A DNA stretch of 64,000 nucleotides from Flavobacterium sp. WC2421 (GCF_040822115.1 NZ_CP162004.1:558001-622000), one strand, 5' to 3'; shown: positions 51,315 through 61,211, numbered from the stretch's first letter. Numbers and translations are program-made. Notes: generated by a model not told the origin, from the letters alone.

Positions 51315-53216
51315 ATGAAAAAAATACTCCTTACAACCCTAACTATGATGAGTTTAAGCGCAATTGGTCAAAATGTAATGACCCCAGAAAAACTCTGGAA
51401 ATTAGGAAGAGTAACTCCTATAGGAATATCTACCGATGCAAAAAATGTAGTTTATAAAGTAACTATCCCTTCTGTTGAGGAAAATAAATCGGATTCTAAA
51501 TTCTATACTGTTCCTGTTAATGGCGGAAAATCAACTGAAGTAGTTGATTATAAAACTTTGGTAAAAGACAAAAACATTTCGCCAGATGGGAAATACATTG
51601 TTTACAATGAAGAGGTAAAAATCAACAATGTACTTGGGAAAGATTTTTATCCCGAGCTTGAAAATTCAGATGTTCAAATTTATGATGGTCTAGACTATCG
51701 TCATTGGGACACCTGGAATGAAGGTAAATTCAATCATGTTTTTTATAAAGAAACTAGCGAAGGAGCTGTTGGTGTAGATATTCTAAGTTCAGAAGCATTT
51801 GATAGTCCGCAAAAACCTTTTGGTGGAGACGAAGATTACATTTGGTCTCAAGACAGCAAACACATTTTATATGTTTCTAAGAAAAAAGTAGGCACACAAT
51901 ATGCCATTTCGACCAATACCAATATTTTTGAATACAATATAGAAACTGGAAAAACGGTAAATAGAACCGAAGATAATCTTGGTTATGATGTAGCACCTAA
52001 GTTTTCGCCTTCAGGAAATCTTACTTGGCTACAAATGAAACGAGATGGTTATGAAGCCGATAAAAATGACATTATTGTTGATTTTAAAGGAATGAAAATA
52101 AATTTAACAGCAAACTGGGATGGAACTGTAGATAGTTTTACTTGGAGCACTGATGGAACAAAAATCTATTTTATTGCTGCCGTTGATGGAACGAAACAAC
52201 TATTTGAAGTAAACTTCCCTGGTTTTACAAAAATCGCCGTGCATGTAGACCAAGTTACAAATGGTGATTTTGATGTAAACGAAATCGTAGGGTTCTCTGG
52301 AAACAATGTTATTGTTACAAGAGCGGATATGAATCATGCTTCGGAATTATTTTCTTATGATCAAAAAAAGAAAACATGGAAACAATTGTCAAATGTAAAC
52401 ACAGCTACTTATAATTCTTTGGCGCTAAGCAAAACAGAAAGAAGGTATGTCACCACAACTGATGGTAAAAAAATGTTAGTTTGGGTAATTTTGCCTCCTA
52501 ATTTTGATGCTTCAAAAAAATACCCAACTCTTTTGTATTGCCAAGGTGGACCTCAAAGTGCGTTGACACAATTTTATTCGTTCCGTTGGAATTTTCAATT
52601 AATGGCCGCTAATGGTTATATCATAGTGGCGCCAAATCGTCGTGGAATGCCTGGGCATGGGATAGAATGGAATGAGCAAATTAGTAAAGATTGGGGTGGA
52701 CAAGTTATGGATGATTACCTATCGGCAATTGATGATGTAGCCAAAGAAAGCTATGTTGATAAAAGCCGTTTAGGATGTATAGGCGCAAGTTATGGTGGGT
52801 ATTCGGCCTTTTATTTGGCTGGGATACACAACAATCGTTTCAAAACTTTTATCGCACACGATGGCGTATTCAATACTCAAAGTATGTTTGGAACTACTGA
52901 AGAGGTTTTCTTTAATAATTGGGATTTTGGTGGTGCTTATTGGGAAAAAGACAATGCTGTTGCCCAAAAAACATATACTACTTTCAATCCTGCCAGTTTA
53001 GTAGAAAAATGGAATACTCCAATATTAATTTTTCAAGGAGGTAAAGATTTCCGTGTACCAATAGGACAAGGTCAAGAAGCATTTCAAGCGGCACAATTAC
53101 GCGGAATAAAAAGTAGATTTATCTATTTCCCAGAAGAAAACCATTGGGTTCTAAAACCTCAAAACGCTCAAGTATGGCAAAAAGAGTTTTTTAAATGGTT
53201 AAAAGAAACTTTGTAA
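51315..53216 (+). CDS. S9-family (prolyl oligopeptidase-like) secreted peptidase
   Basis: A 633-residue exported serine peptidase with a signal peptide of about 19 residues (SAIGQ). An N-terminal beta-propeller region (about 25-370) with repeated WSQDSKHILYVSKK-like blades precedes the alpha/beta-hydrolase domain. The nucleophile is in GASYGGYSAFYL, Ser near 491, and the His is in ENHWVL near 612. The architecture is that of acylaminoacyl-peptidase or dipeptidyl-peptidase relatives, acting on peptides in the periplasm. Confidence 0.92.
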   Translation: MKKILLTTLTMMSLSAIGQNVMTPEKLWKLGRVTPIGISTDAKNVVYKVTIPSVEENKSDSKFYTVPVNGGKSTEVVDYKTLVKDKNISPDGKYIVYNEEVKINNVLGKDFYPELENSDVQIYDGLDYRHWDTWNEGKFNHVFYKETSEGAVGVDILSSEAFDSPQKPFGGDEDYIWSQDSKHILYVSKKKVGTQYAISTNTNIFEYNIETGKTVNRTEDNLGYDVAPKFSPSGNLTWLQMKRDGYEADKNDIIVDFKGMKINLTANWDGTVDSFTWSTDGTKIYFIAAVDGTKQLFEVNFPGFTKIAVHVDQVTNGDFDVNEIVGFSGNNVIVTRADMNHASELFSYDQKKKTWKQLSNVNTATYNSLALSKTERRYVTTTDGKKMLVWVILPPNFDASKKYPTLLYCQGGPQSALTQFYSFRWNFQLMAANGYIIVAPNRRGMPGHGIEWNEQISKDWGGQVMDDYLSAIDDVAKESYVDKSRLGCIGASYGGYSAFYLAGIHNNRFKTFIAHDGVFNTQSMFGTTEEVFFNNWDFGGAYWEKDNAVAQKTYTTFNPASLVEKWNTPILIFQGGKDFRVPIGQGQEAFQAAQLRGIKSRFIYFPEENHWVLKPQNAQVWQKEFFKWLKETL

Positions 53217-53294
53217 ATTAATGTTAAAAAACAAGCTTATACTGTAACAATTGTTATAAATACACACCAATAGTAAACATCAAAAAATTAAACA

Positions 53295-54491
53295 ATGTAT
53301 ACATTTCAAGTAAAAAATCTGTTTATAGCCTCTACACTAGTATTAGGTATGAGTGTCGCTTCTGCACAAGATGGGCTAGTAAATTCTCTAAAAGTTAATG
53401 CCAGTGAAAAAAGTGTTGAAAGTTTTAAATTTACTGACGTAATTAATCTTGCAAATACTTCCATAAAAAACCAAGGTTCATCAGGAACTTGCTGGAGTTA
53501 TTCTACCAATTCTTACTTAGAATCAGAAATGATCCGATTAGGCAAACAACCTGTCGAAATATCACAAGTATTTTCGGCTCGTAATGCTTATGTGGAAAAA
53601 GGCAAGAATTATGTACGTATGCATGGAGCTGTTACCCTAGGTGACGGTGGAGAATTACACGATGTAATTAATATGTACAAAAAATACGGAGCAGTGCCAC
53701 AAGAAGTTTATAGTGGACTAAATTACGGTACTACAAAAAACAAATTTGCTGAAATGTCAGGAATTACCGAAGCATTATTAACCGCAGTGGTAAAAAATCC
53801 AAACGGAGAATTGACCCCAAACTGGGAAAAAGCATATGCAGCAGTTATTGATTCTTATTTAGGTGAAGTACCAAAAACCTTTGCTTATAAAGGAAAAAAT
53901 TACACTCCCCAAACATTTGCAAAAGAATTAATAGGGATTAATCCTGATGAATATGTTGAATTTGCTTCTTATTCTACTGAGCCTTATTATAAAAAAACAA
54001 TGATGATGGTTCCAGATAACTGGTCATTTGATTTGGTTTACAATGTAAAAATGAATGACATGACTGCCATCATTGATAACGCATTAAAAAATGGATTCAC
54101 TGTAGCTTGGGCAACAGATGTAAGCGAAAAAAGTTTTAGTTGGAAAAATGGTGTTGCTTATGTTCCAACAAAGAACTATGATGACATGACCAAAGAAGAA
54201 AAGGAAATTATGTTTAATGGTCCAAAAGAAGAACCAGAAATTACTGAAGAAATGCGTCAAAAAGCATTTGATAATTATCAAACTACAGACGATCATGCGA
54301 TGCATATTGTTGGAATTGCTAAGGATCAATTGGGCAAAGAATATTATATTGTTAAAAATTCTTGGGGAGCTACAAATGACTACAAAGGTTATTTATACGT
54401 AACTAAGGATTTCGTAAAATACAAAACAACCTCTTTTATGGTAAACAAAGCTGGAGTTCCTGCTGCCATTTCAAGTAAATTAGGAGCATAA
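53295..54491 (+). CDS. Secreted C1-family cysteine peptidase (PepC/bleomycin hydrolase-like)
   Basis: A 398-residue exported protein with a signal peptide ending SVASAQ near residue 25. The catalytic residues are in family order: Cys in NQGSSGTCWSYST near 66, His in DDHAMHIVGI near 333 and Asn in VKNSWGATND near 356. This is the aminopeptidase C type of papain fold, which in Bacteroidetes is often exported. It likely trims peptides in the periplasm. It follows the S9 peptidase by 78 bp. Confidence 0.93.
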   Translation: MYTFQVKNLFIASTLVLGMSVASAQDGLVNSLKVNASEKSVESFKFTDVINLANTSIKNQGSSGTCWSYSTNSYLESEMIRLGKQPVEISQVFSARNAYVEKGKNYVRMHGAVTLGDGGELHDVINMYKKYGAVPQEVYSGLNYGTTKNKFAEMSGITEALLTAVVKNPNGELTPNWEKAYAAVIDSYLGEVPKTFAYKGKNYTPQTFAKELIGINPDEYVEFASYSTEPYYKKTMMMVPDNWSFDLVYNVKMNDMTAIIDNALKNGFTVAWATDVSEKSFSWKNGVAYVPTKNYDDMTKEEKEIMFNGPKEEPEITEEMRQKAFDNYQTTDDHAMHIVGIAKDQLGKEYYIVKNSWGATNDYKGYLYVTKDFVKYKTTSFMVNKAGVPAAISSKLGA

Positions 54492-54493
54492 AA

Positions 54494-54522
54494 AAAATCC
54501 CGAAATAAAATTTCGGGATTTT
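54494..54522. terminator. Terminator after the C1 peptidase, first of two
   Basis: A 13-bp perfect stem AAAATCCCGAAAT with its complement and a 3-nt loop. Confidence 0.88.
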
Positions 54523-54527
54523 AATAT

Positions 54528-54559
54528 AAAAAAGCATCACTGAAAAGTGATGCTTTTTT
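54528..54559. terminator. Second tandem terminator, also serving accC
   Basis: A 14-bp perfect stem AAAAAAGCATCACT/AGTGATGCTTTTTT with a 4-nt loop. It works for either strand between the convergent C1 peptidase and accC genes. Confidence 0.88.
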
Positions 54560-54577
54560 TATTTGATCTTTTTCCTT

Positions 54578-55924
54578 TTATTCAGGACTAATCATTTTAA
54601 AAGTATCCATGAACGCAGTAGTATAATCACCAGCAATATATCTAGGATCATCCATTAATTGTCTATGAAATGGTATTGTAGTTTTAATTCCTTCGATAAC
54701 GAATTCATCTAATGCTCTTCTCATTTTACTAATTGCTTCCTCACGAGATTGGGCAGTAGTAATCAATTTAGCGATCATTGAATCGTAATTTGGTGGAATG
54801 GTATAACCTGAATAAACGTGAGTATCTAAACGAACTCCGTGTCCACCTGGCATATGTAATGTTGTTATCTTTCCTGGTGAAGGTCTAAAATCATTGTATG
54901 GATCTTCAGCATTAATACGACATTCAATAGCGTGCAATTGTGGCAAATAATTTTTACCAGAAATAGGCACACCAGCAGCAACTAAAATTTGCTCTCGAAT
55001 TAAATCATAATCAATAACTTGTTCCGTAATTGGGTGTTCCACCTGAATACGTGTATTCATTTCCATGAAATAGAAATTACGGTGTTTGTCCACTAAAAAT
55101 TCTACCGTTCCTGCACCTTCGTATTTAATATACTCTGCTGCTTTTACTGCTGCTTCACCCATTTTCAAACGCAATTCGTCTGTCATGAATGGAGAAGGAG
55201 TTTCTTCAGTTAATTTTTGATGACGTCTTTGTACAGAACAGTCTCTTTCAGAAAGGTGGCATGCCTTTCCATAAGAATCACCAATTACTTGAATTTCAAT
55301 ATGACGAGGCTCTTCAATTAATTTTTCAAGATACATTCCGTCATTTCCAAAAGCGGCAGCCGACTCTTGACGAGCACCTTCCCAAGCTTTTAATAAGTCT
55401 TCTTCTTTCCAAACTGCACGCATTCCTTTACCACCACCTCCAGCAGTTGCTTTAAGCATTACTGGGTAACCAAAAGATTTTGCAATTTCTTGAGTTTGTT
55501 CGAATGATTCCAAAATTCCAACTGAACCAGGTACACATGGCACACCAGCTTCAATCATAGTAGATTTAGCAGAAGCTTTATCACCCATTCTATCAATCAT
55601 TTCAGGAGCAGCACCAATGAATTTGATTCCGTGCTCTTGACAGATTTTAGAAAATTTAGAATTTTCAGATAAGAATCCGTATCCTGGATGTATTGCATCT
55701 GCATTTGTAATTTCTGCAGCGGCAATAATATTTGACATTTTCAAATAGGACAAGTTGCTTGGAGGTGGTCCAATACAAACCGCTTCGTCAGCAAACCTTA
55801 CGTGTAAACTCTCTGCATCAGCAGTAGAATAAACAGCAACAGTTTTAATGCCCATTTCTTTGCAAGTTCTAATTACACGAAGTGCAATTTCTCCCCTATT
55901 TGCAATTAATATTTTTTTAAACAT
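54578..55924 (-). CDS. accC: Acetyl-CoA carboxylase, biotin carboxylase subunit
   Basis: A 448-residue ATP-grasp enzyme that carboxylates biotin on AccB, the first step of fatty-acid synthesis. It begins with [20 protein letters not shown]. The glycine-rich ATP loop [14 protein letters not shown] is near residues 159-172. The catalytic region [15 protein letters not shown] is near 287-301. It is the last gene of the DUF177-rpmF-fabH-accB-accC group. Confidence 0.97.
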   Translation of the reverse strand: MFKKILIANRGEIALRVIRTCKEMGIKTVAVYSTADAESLHVRFADEAVCIGPPPSNLSYLKMSNIIAAAEITNADAIHPGYGFLSENSKFSKICQEHGIKFIGAAPEMIDRMGDKASAKSTMIEAGVPCVPGSVGILESFEQTQEIAKSFGYPVMLKATAGGGGKGMRAVWKEEDLLKAWEGARQESAAAFGNDGMYLEKLIEEPRHIEIQVIGDSYGKACHLSERDCSVQRRHQKLTEETPSPFMTDELRLKMGEAAVKAAEYIKYEGAGTVEFLVDKHRNFYFMEMNTRIQVEHPITEQVIDYDLIREQILVAAGVPISGKNYLPQLHAIECRINAEDPYNDFRPSPGKITTLHMPGGHGVRLDTHVYSGYTIPPNYDSMIAKLITTAQSREEAISKMRRALDEFVIEGIKTTIPFHRQLMDDPRYIAGDYTTAFMDTFKMISPE

Positions 55925-56014
55925 CTTGTTTTAAATTTTAAATTATGAATTTTAAATTTTAAATTATTTCAAAACAACAAATTTGTTCGCTCGAAATATA
56001 TAATTTAAAATTAA

Positions 56015-56491
56015 TTAAGATGGATCAACTAAGAATAAAGGTTGGTCAAATTCTACTGGTGACATATCATCAACTAATATTTTTACAATTTTACCAGAAA
56101 TTTCAGACTCAATTTCATTAAATAATTTCATTGCTTCAATAACACAAAGCACGTCCCCTTTACCGATAGTAGTACCAACTTCAACAAACATTGGTTTATC
56201 TGGAGATGGTTTTCTATAAAAAGTACCAATAATTGGCGATTTTATAGTAACATACTTAGAATCCTCAGATACTGGTACTGGAACCGCTACAACTGGAGCA
56301 ACTGGCTGTGGAGCTAAAGCTTGTTGTAGTGTGTTTTGAGCAGGCATTTGTTGTACATACGTGGTCTCTGTAACATTACCTTCTAAAGTTGTACGAATGG
56401 TGATTTTAACATCATCCATTTCTAATTTAACTTCTGCAACTCCTGAATTTGCTACAAATTTGATTAGGTTCTGAATTTCTTTTAAATCCAT
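56015..56491 (-). CDS. accB: Acetyl-CoA carboxylase, biotin carboxyl carrier protein
   Basis: A 158-residue carrier. The C-terminal biotinyl domain has the biotinylated Lys in CVIEAMKLFNEIE, near residue 122. An Ala/Pro/Val-rich linker (about 50-78) separates it from the N-terminal part. It lies between fabH and accC. Confidence 0.97.
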   Translation of the reverse strand: MDLKEIQNLIKFVANSGVAEVKLEMDDVKITIRTTLEGNVTETTYVQQMPAQNTLQQALAPQPVAPVVAVPVPVSEDSKYVTIKSPIIGTFYRKPSPDKPMFVEVGTTIGKGDVLCVIEAMKLFNEIESEISGKIVKILVDDMSPVEFDQPLFLVDPS

Positions 56492-56514
56492 AATTATTTG
56501 TTTTTAGTTTAAAT

Positions 56515-57513
56515 TTATTGTTTGTCGTATGCCCATTTTAAATAAATAGATCCCCAAGTGAATCCCCCTCCAAAAGCAGCCAAAATAATAGTATCTCCTT
56601 TTTTAAACAAATGTTCAAAATCGTTAAGCACTAAAGGTAAAGTTGCCGAAGTAGTATTACCATACTTCTCTATATTCATTAAAACTTTAGAATCTTCTAA
56701 ATTCATTCTACTTGCAGTAGCATCAATTATACGCTTATTTGCCTGATGTGGCACTAACCAATCTACATCCTCATTCGTTAAATTGTTTCTCTTAAGAATT
56801 GTCTCACTTGCATCAGCCATATTAGTAACCGCATATTTAAAAACAGTTTTACCGTCTTGAACAATATTATGTCTGTTTTCTTTTATGGTATCCAAAGAGG
56901 TAGGGTGAAGTGATCCACCAGCATCAATTTTCAAGAAATCACGACCAATTCCGTCGCTTCTTAAGTATTCATCTTGCAAGCCTAGACCTTCATAATTAGG
57001 TTCAAATAAGACAGCACCAGCACCATCTCCAAAAATAATACATGTGGAGCGGTCCGTATAATCTACAATTGATGACATTTTATCGGCACCTATAAGAAGT
57101 ACTTTTTTATATCTTCCTGATTGAATATAAGCAGCTGCTGTAGACATTCCATATAAAAAACTGGAACAAGCAGCTTGTAAATCATACGCAAATGCATTTG
57201 TCGCACCAATTTGGGTTGCAACATATACCCCAGTTGAAGCAACTGGCATATCAGCGGTAGCGGTTGCCATTATGACCATATCGATTTCCAAAGGGTCAAT
57301 TTTTGCTTTAGATAATAAATCTTGGGCAGCTTTAATGGCTAAGAAAGAGGTTCCTTTATCATTATCTTTAAGGATTCTTCTTTCTTTAATTCCTGTACGA
57401 GAGGTAATCCACTCGTCATTTGTGTCAACCATTGTTTCTAGAACCTTGTTTGAAAGCACAAATTCTGGAACATAAGCTCCAACAGCGGTAATTGCGGCTG
57501 TAATTGTATTCAT
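56515..57513 (-). CDS. fabH: 3-oxoacyl-ACP synthase III
   Basis: A thiolase-fold enzyme that starts fatty-acid chains from acetyl-CoA and malonyl-ACP. The ATG at 57513 (protein MNTITAAITAVGAYV) gives 332 residues, the usual length. An upstream ATG at 57546 would add 11 unusual residues. The catalytic Cys is in DLQAACSSFLYG, the His in VPHQANKRI, and an Asn follows in KYGNTTSATLP. A GGGFTWG motif is at the end. It is in the group with rpmF and accB. Confidence 0.95.
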   Translation of the reverse strand: MNTITAAITAVGAYVPEFVLSNKVLETMVDTNDEWITSRTGIKERRILKDNDKGTSFLAIKAAQDLLSKAKIDPLEIDMVIMATATADMPVASTGVYVATQIGATNAFAYDLQAACSSFLYGMSTAAAYIQSGRYKKVLLIGADKMSSIVDYTDRSTCIIFGDGAGAVLFEPNYEGLGLQDEYLRSDGIGRDFLKIDAGGSLHPTSLDTIKENRHNIVQDGKTVFKYAVTNMADASETILKRNNLTNEDVDWLVPHQANKRIIDATASRMNLEDSKVLMNIEKYGNTTSATLPLVLNDFEHLFKKGDTIILAAFGGGFTWGSIYLKWAYDKQ

Positions 57514-57635
57514 TGTATTCGAATATTTTACATCAAATGTTGCCATTTGAAAAAACGTTTAAAAGAGTTGAAAATTACAAAAAAAATTCTAAACCCATTG
57601 TCTTAGAACTTCTTATTTAATTAAAATTATAAACA

Positions 57636-57666
57636 ACAAAAAAACTCTCACTATGTGAGAGTTCAA
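57636..57666 (-). terminator. Hairpin between rpmF and fabH
   Basis: Stem GAACTCTCAC/GTGAGAGTT with a 3-nt loop. On the minus strand it is followed by a run of seven T, so it looks like a terminator or attenuator inside the rpmF-fabH-acc group. Confidence 0.75.
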
Positions 57667-57688
57667 ATATCATTTGTAAAAAAATGCA

Positions 57689-57883
57689 TTAAGCAACAGC
57701 TACAGACTTATCTATAACAACTTGCCCTCTGTAGTACATTTTCCCTTCATGCCAGTAGGCTCTGTGGTATAAATGCGCTTCTCCTGTGATAGGACAAGTA
57801 GCGATTTGAGCTACAGTAGCTTTATAATGTGTTCTTCTTTTATCTCTTCTTGTTTTGGAGATTTTTCTCTTAGGATGTGCCAT
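57689..57883 (-). CDS. rpmF: 50S ribosomal protein L32
   Basis: A 64-residue basic protein beginning [17 protein letters not shown], the L32 hallmark. The usual Cys4 zinc ribbon is degenerate: only TCPITGE keeps a cysteine, as in other C-minus bacterial L32 variants. It lies 9 bp behind the DUF177 gene, a very common pairing. Confidence 0.96.
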   Translation of the reverse strand: MAHPKRKISKTRRDKRRTHYKATVAQIATCPITGEAHLYHRAYWHEGKMYYRGQVVIDKSVAVA

Positions 57884-57892
57884 TTTACTATA

Positions 57893-58447
57893 TTATTTAT
57901 CCGTTAATAGTTGCTTTAATTTGTCCCAACGCGGGTCAATATTCTCTTCTTTATTCTCTTTATTCTTTTCTTCTTCTTTTGATTCTTTTAATGTAAGTTC
58001 CTTCAGTTTATCAAGAGCTTCCGTTTTTAAACTTCCATCTTTGACTCCTGGATGAACTCGCCTTAGAGGAACAGACAGCACAATCATCTCATATATATAC
58101 TGCGCAACATCTATTTCAAATTCCCCAAATGGCAGTATAAGCAATTCTTCATTGTCATTATTATACTCCTCTCCAAAACGGACAATCAACTTCATTTTAC
58201 CTTTAATAGGCAAATCAAAATCTTCACTTGTAAGATCACAAGGTACATTTACCGTCCCTTTGTGCTTAAAAGCCAATTCAAGCATTGTGCTTTTTTTCTC
58301 TAAAACTACATTTACTTTGATGTCTGAATTTTGAAATTCGTCATAATCAAAGATTTCAAAGAACGCATTACTTAATTGATATTCAAAATGATGTTTCCCT
58401 AGCTTTAATCCCACAAAAGGAATTAAAAATTCTTTTGTATTCTTCAT
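57893..58447 (-). CDS. DUF177 (YceD-like) protein
   Basis: A 184-residue cytosolic protein matching the DUF177 family linked to 23S rRNA accumulation in other bacteria. The segments VNVPCDLTSEDFDLPI and LLILPFGEFEIDVAQYIYE fit the family. A Lys/Glu-rich low-complexity stretch (about 150-170) precedes DPRWDKLKQLL, the conserved end. It is the first gene before rpmF. The role in rRNA maturation is known from homologs only. Confidence 0.9.
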   Translation of the reverse strand: MKNTKEFLIPFVGLKLGKHHFEYQLSNAFFEIFDYDEFQNSDIKVNVVLEKKSTMLELAFKHKGTVNVPCDLTSEDFDLPIKGKMKLIVRFGEEYNNDNEELLILPFGEFEIDVAQYIYEMIVLSVPLRRVHPGVKDGSLKTEALDKLKELTLKESKEEEKNKENKEENIDPRWDKLKQLLTDK

Positions 58448-58480
58448 TTCAACATAATTTTACCCCAAACTTCGGGAGTG

Positions 58481-58488
58481 CAAAGATA
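58481..58488 (-). promoter_or_regulatory. -7 element of the DUF177-rpmF promoter
   Basis: The minus strand reads TATCTTTG, matching TAnnTTTG, 33 bp before the DUF177 ATG. Confidence 0.65.
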
Positions 58489-58534
58489 TAAAATTATTAC
58501 AAAACTAATAATCTTATTTATCTTTTTTTATTTA

Positions 58535-59581
58535 CTACTGTTTTTCTTTAATCTTCAGTGGTTTTTGACTGATTTCTTCGTATTGAATTCTAGAGCGATA
58601 AATATCTAAAGCAAGATAAACCGCTTCTTTAAATGAGTTGTAATCCGCCACCCCTTTCCCAGCAATATCATAGGCAGTACCATGATCAGGAGATGTTCTT
58701 ACTTTATTTAAACCAGCCGTATAATTCACTCCTTTTCCAAATGACAATGTTTTAAAAGGAATTAAGCCTTGGTCATGATATGTAGCTATTACAGCATCAT
58801 ATTTCTCATACTGCCCACTTCCAAAAAATCCATCAGCTGCAAAAGGCCCAAAAACCATAGTTCCTTTTTCAAATATTTTTTTCAAAGTTGGAGTCAAAAT
58901 AGCATTTTCTTCGTTTCCTATTACTCCTCCGTCTCCACAGTGTGGATTTAATCCTAAAACTGCAATTTTTGGCTTATTTATACTAAAATCTTGAATAAGT
59001 GACTGTCTTACTGTTTCTATTTTTTGTTTTATCAAATCTTCTGTAAGATGTGATGCCACTTCACTTAAGGGAATATGATCCGTCAATAAACCAACTCTCA
59101 AATTATCCTGAACCATCAACATTAGGGCGTTCCCTTCTAATTCTTGGTTTAAATAATCAGTATGTCCAGGGAATTTAAATTCTTCCGATTGAATGTTATA
59201 TTTATTTATTGGGGCTGTAACTAAAACATCTACAATTCCATCCTTTAAAGCTTGAGTAGCTGCTACAAATGACTTTACAGCATACTCCCCCACTTTATCA
59301 TCATTAACTCCTAAATTTAAATCCACACCTTCTTTCCAAAGATTAAAAACATTGATTTTCCCTGGAAGAATTTGATCTAGTTTTTCGATTCCATGAAGTG
59401 AAACCGTAGCATTTAAATTCTTTTTAATAAAAGACATTATTTTCACATTGGCAAAAATAACTGGCGTACACAGTTCTAACATCCGTGTATCCTCGAATGT
59501 TTTTAGAACAACTTCGCTTCCAATACCGTTTAAATCTCCTATTGAAATTCCAACAATTATATTTTCTGCTTTTTTCATCAT
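58535..59581 (-). CDS. pdxA: 4-hydroxythreonine-4-phosphate dehydrogenase
   Basis: A 348-residue enzyme of pyridoxal-phosphate synthesis. It carries GISIGDLNGIGSEV near residues 11-24, PINKYNIQ near 139-146, FPGHTDYLNQEL, and the metal-binding ATYHDQGLIPFK. GVNYTAGLNKVRTSPDHGTA, as two parts, is typical of PdxA. Its promoter is interleaved with that of the divergent ribE. Confidence 0.96.
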   Translation of the reverse strand: MMKKAENIIVGISIGDLNGIGSEVVLKTFEDTRMLELCTPVIFANVKIMSFIKKNLNATVSLHGIEKLDQILPGKINVFNLWKEGVDLNLGVNDDKVGEYAVKSFVAATQALKDGIVDVLVTAPINKYNIQSEEFKFPGHTDYLNQELEGNALMLMVQDNLRVGLLTDHIPLSEVASHLTEDLIKQKIETVRQSLIQDFSINKPKIAVLGLNPHCGDGGVIGNEENAILTPTLKKIFEKGTMVFGPFAADGFFGSGQYEKYDAVIATYHDQGLIPFKTLSFGKGVNYTAGLNKVRTSPDHGTAYDIAGKGVADYNSFKEAVYLALDIYRSRIQYEEISQKPLKIKEKQ

Positions 59582-59601
59582 GACCTCACGTTATTTATTG
59601 C

Positions 59602-59609
59602 TAATTTTG
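59602..59609 (+). promoter_or_regulatory. -7 element of the ribE promoter
   Basis: Reads TAATTTTG, matching TAnnTTTG, 30 bp before the ribE ATG. It lies 5 bp from the opposite-strand element at 59615. Confidence 0.6.
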
Positions 59610-59614
59610 AAGTG

Positions 59615-59622
59615 CAAATTTA
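59615..59622 (-). promoter_or_regulatory. -7 element of the pdxA promoter
   Basis: The minus strand reads TAAATTTG, matching TAnnTTTG, 33 bp before the pdxA ATG. Confidence 0.6.
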
Positions 59623-59639
59623 GTAAAATAAAATAAGAA

Positions 59640-60227
59640 ATGTTTACAGGAATCATAGAAACCCTTGGTACTATCCAAGAAATAAAAAAAGAAAAAGACA
59701 ATATTCACGTAACGGTGGACTCTTCAATAACAGCGGAGCTCCAAATTGATCAAAGTGTCGCGCATAATGGCATTTGCTTAACTGTAGTAGCTATAAACAA
59801 TAATAGCTATACCGTAACAGCAATTGACGAAACGATAAAAAAAACAAATCTTGGTGACTGGAAGGCTGGAGATAGTGTCAATCTTGAAAGAGCTATGAAA
59901 TTAGGTGATCGACTCGATGGCCACATCGTTCAAGGTCATGTAGATCAAACTGGTATATGCATTTCAACGGAAGAAACTAATGGAAGTTGGTCTTACACAT
60001 TTGAGTACGACGAGACTCTAAACAACCTTACTATCGAAAAAGGTTCGATTACCGTTAATGGAGTAAGTTTAACCGTAGTAGACTCCAAGAAAAATCAATT
60101 TAGTGTTGCCATTATTCCTTATACCCACGAGCATACTAATTTTAAAGATTTTAAAGTAGGTACTAAAATAAATCTTGAATTTGATGTAATTGGAAAATAT
60201 GTATCTAAATTATATGCTTCAAGATAG
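59640..60227 (+). CDS. ribE: Riboflavin synthase, alpha subunit
   Basis: A 195-residue enzyme that converts two 6,7-dimethyl-8-ribityllumazine molecules to riboflavin. It begins MFTGIIETLGTI and has two tandem lumazine-binding halves: NGICLTVVAINNNSYTVTAI in the first and NGVSLTVVDSKKNQFSVAII in the second. No FMN riboswitch was seen in the short leader. Confidence 0.96.
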   Translation: MFTGIIETLGTIQEIKKEKDNIHVTVDSSITAELQIDQSVAHNGICLTVVAINNNSYTVTAIDETIKKTNLGDWKAGDSVNLERAMKLGDRLDGHIVQGHVDQTGICISTEETNGSWSYTFEYDETLNNLTIEKGSITVNGVSLTVVDSKKNQFSVAIIPYTHEHTNFKDFKVGTKINLEFDVIGKYVSKLYASR

Positions 60228-60336
60228 CTATTAAAATCTCTTATTTTAAAGTATAAAACAGAAACAGTACTTAGTTTAGATTATACAGTTGTCATTTTTA
60301 GTATTGATTTTATTTAATTCGAAAATAACCCCGTTT

Positions 60337-60368
60337 AACCCATCAATATCCGTTTGATGGGTTTTTTA
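60337..60368 (+). terminator. Terminator downstream of ribE
   Basis: A 10-bp stem AACCCATCAA/TTGATGGGTT followed by T residues. Confidence 0.88.
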
Positions 60369-60446
60369 TTAAAAAAAAACCTTTTTCTTATCATCCTAAT
60401 TTCCCAATAAAAAACTAAAACAAATTATTGATCAAGAGGAAATCAC

Positions 60447-60454
60447 TACATTTG
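60447..60454 (+). promoter_or_regulatory. -7 element of the DsbA-like gene
   Basis: Reads TACATTTG, matching TAnnTTTG, 40 bp before the ATG at 60495. Confidence 0.6.
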
Positions 60455-60494
60455 TATATACAAATTAAGAACTTACTACAATACTTAAAACACA

Positions 60495-61211
60495 ATGGAA
60501 AATAAATTAAAAGTACAAATCTGGTCGGATATTATGTGCCCATATTGTTATATAGGAAAAAGAAGAATTGAAGGCGCTTTGGCACAATTTAATCATAAAG
60601 AATCAGTAGAAATCGAATGGAAAAGTTTTCAACTGGACGCAAATTTTGTGGCCTCAGCTGACGATAATATGGCAGAACATTTAGCTGAAAAATATCGAAA
60701 AGATAAAGAATGGGCACAAGAAATGATGGACAGCATGACGCAAAACGCAAAAAACTCTGGACTAGATTTTCATTTTGAAAAAGCAATTATGGCCAATTCA
60801 TTTAATGCACACCGTTTATTGCATTTAGCAAAGAAACACCAATTATCGAATGAACTAGAGGAGCTTTTGTTTAAAGCCTATTTAACCGATGGTAAAAATG
60901 TAAATGATTTAGAAACGCTAACTCAATTAGGACAACAAGCAGGATTAGATACTAAAGAAATTGATGCTGTCTTACATTCTGATGCTTACGCAAAAGAAGT
61001 AAAGGAAGATATTGACATGGCACAAAAAATAGGAGTTCAAGGCGTTCCGTTTTTTGTTTTTGACAATAAGTACGCTGTTTCTGGAGCACAACATGTCGAA
61101 ACTTTTGTAAAAACGTTAGAAAAGGTATGGGATGAGGGTCAATTTGATTCTAAAATAACCGTACTGAATACAACCGAAGGAGAAAATTGTGGAATAGACG
61201 GATGTAATTAA
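60495..61211 (+). CDS. DsbA-family (FrnE-like) oxidoreductase
   Basis: A 238-residue thioredoxin-fold protein without a signal peptide, so cytosolic. The active site CPYC is at residues 15-18, within SDIMCPYCYIGKRRIE. A helical insertion follows, and the cis-Pro region reads GVQGVPFFVFDNKYAVSG near 178-195. These traits define the FrnE/2-hydroxychromene-2-carboxylate isomerase-like group. Gene context (next to a Gfo/Idh/MocA gene) does not settle the substrate. Confidence 0.92.
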   Translation: MENKLKVQIWSDIMCPYCYIGKRRIEGALAQFNHKESVEIEWKSFQLDANFVASADDNMAEHLAEKYRKDKEWAQEMMDSMTQNAKNSGLDFHFEKAIMANSFNAHRLLHLAKKHQLSNELEELLFKAYLTDGKNVNDLETLTQLGQQAGLDTKEIDAVLHSDAYAKEVKEDIDMAQKIGVQGVPFFVFDNKYAVSGAQHVETFVKTLEKVWDEGQFDSKITVLNTTEGENCGIDGCN

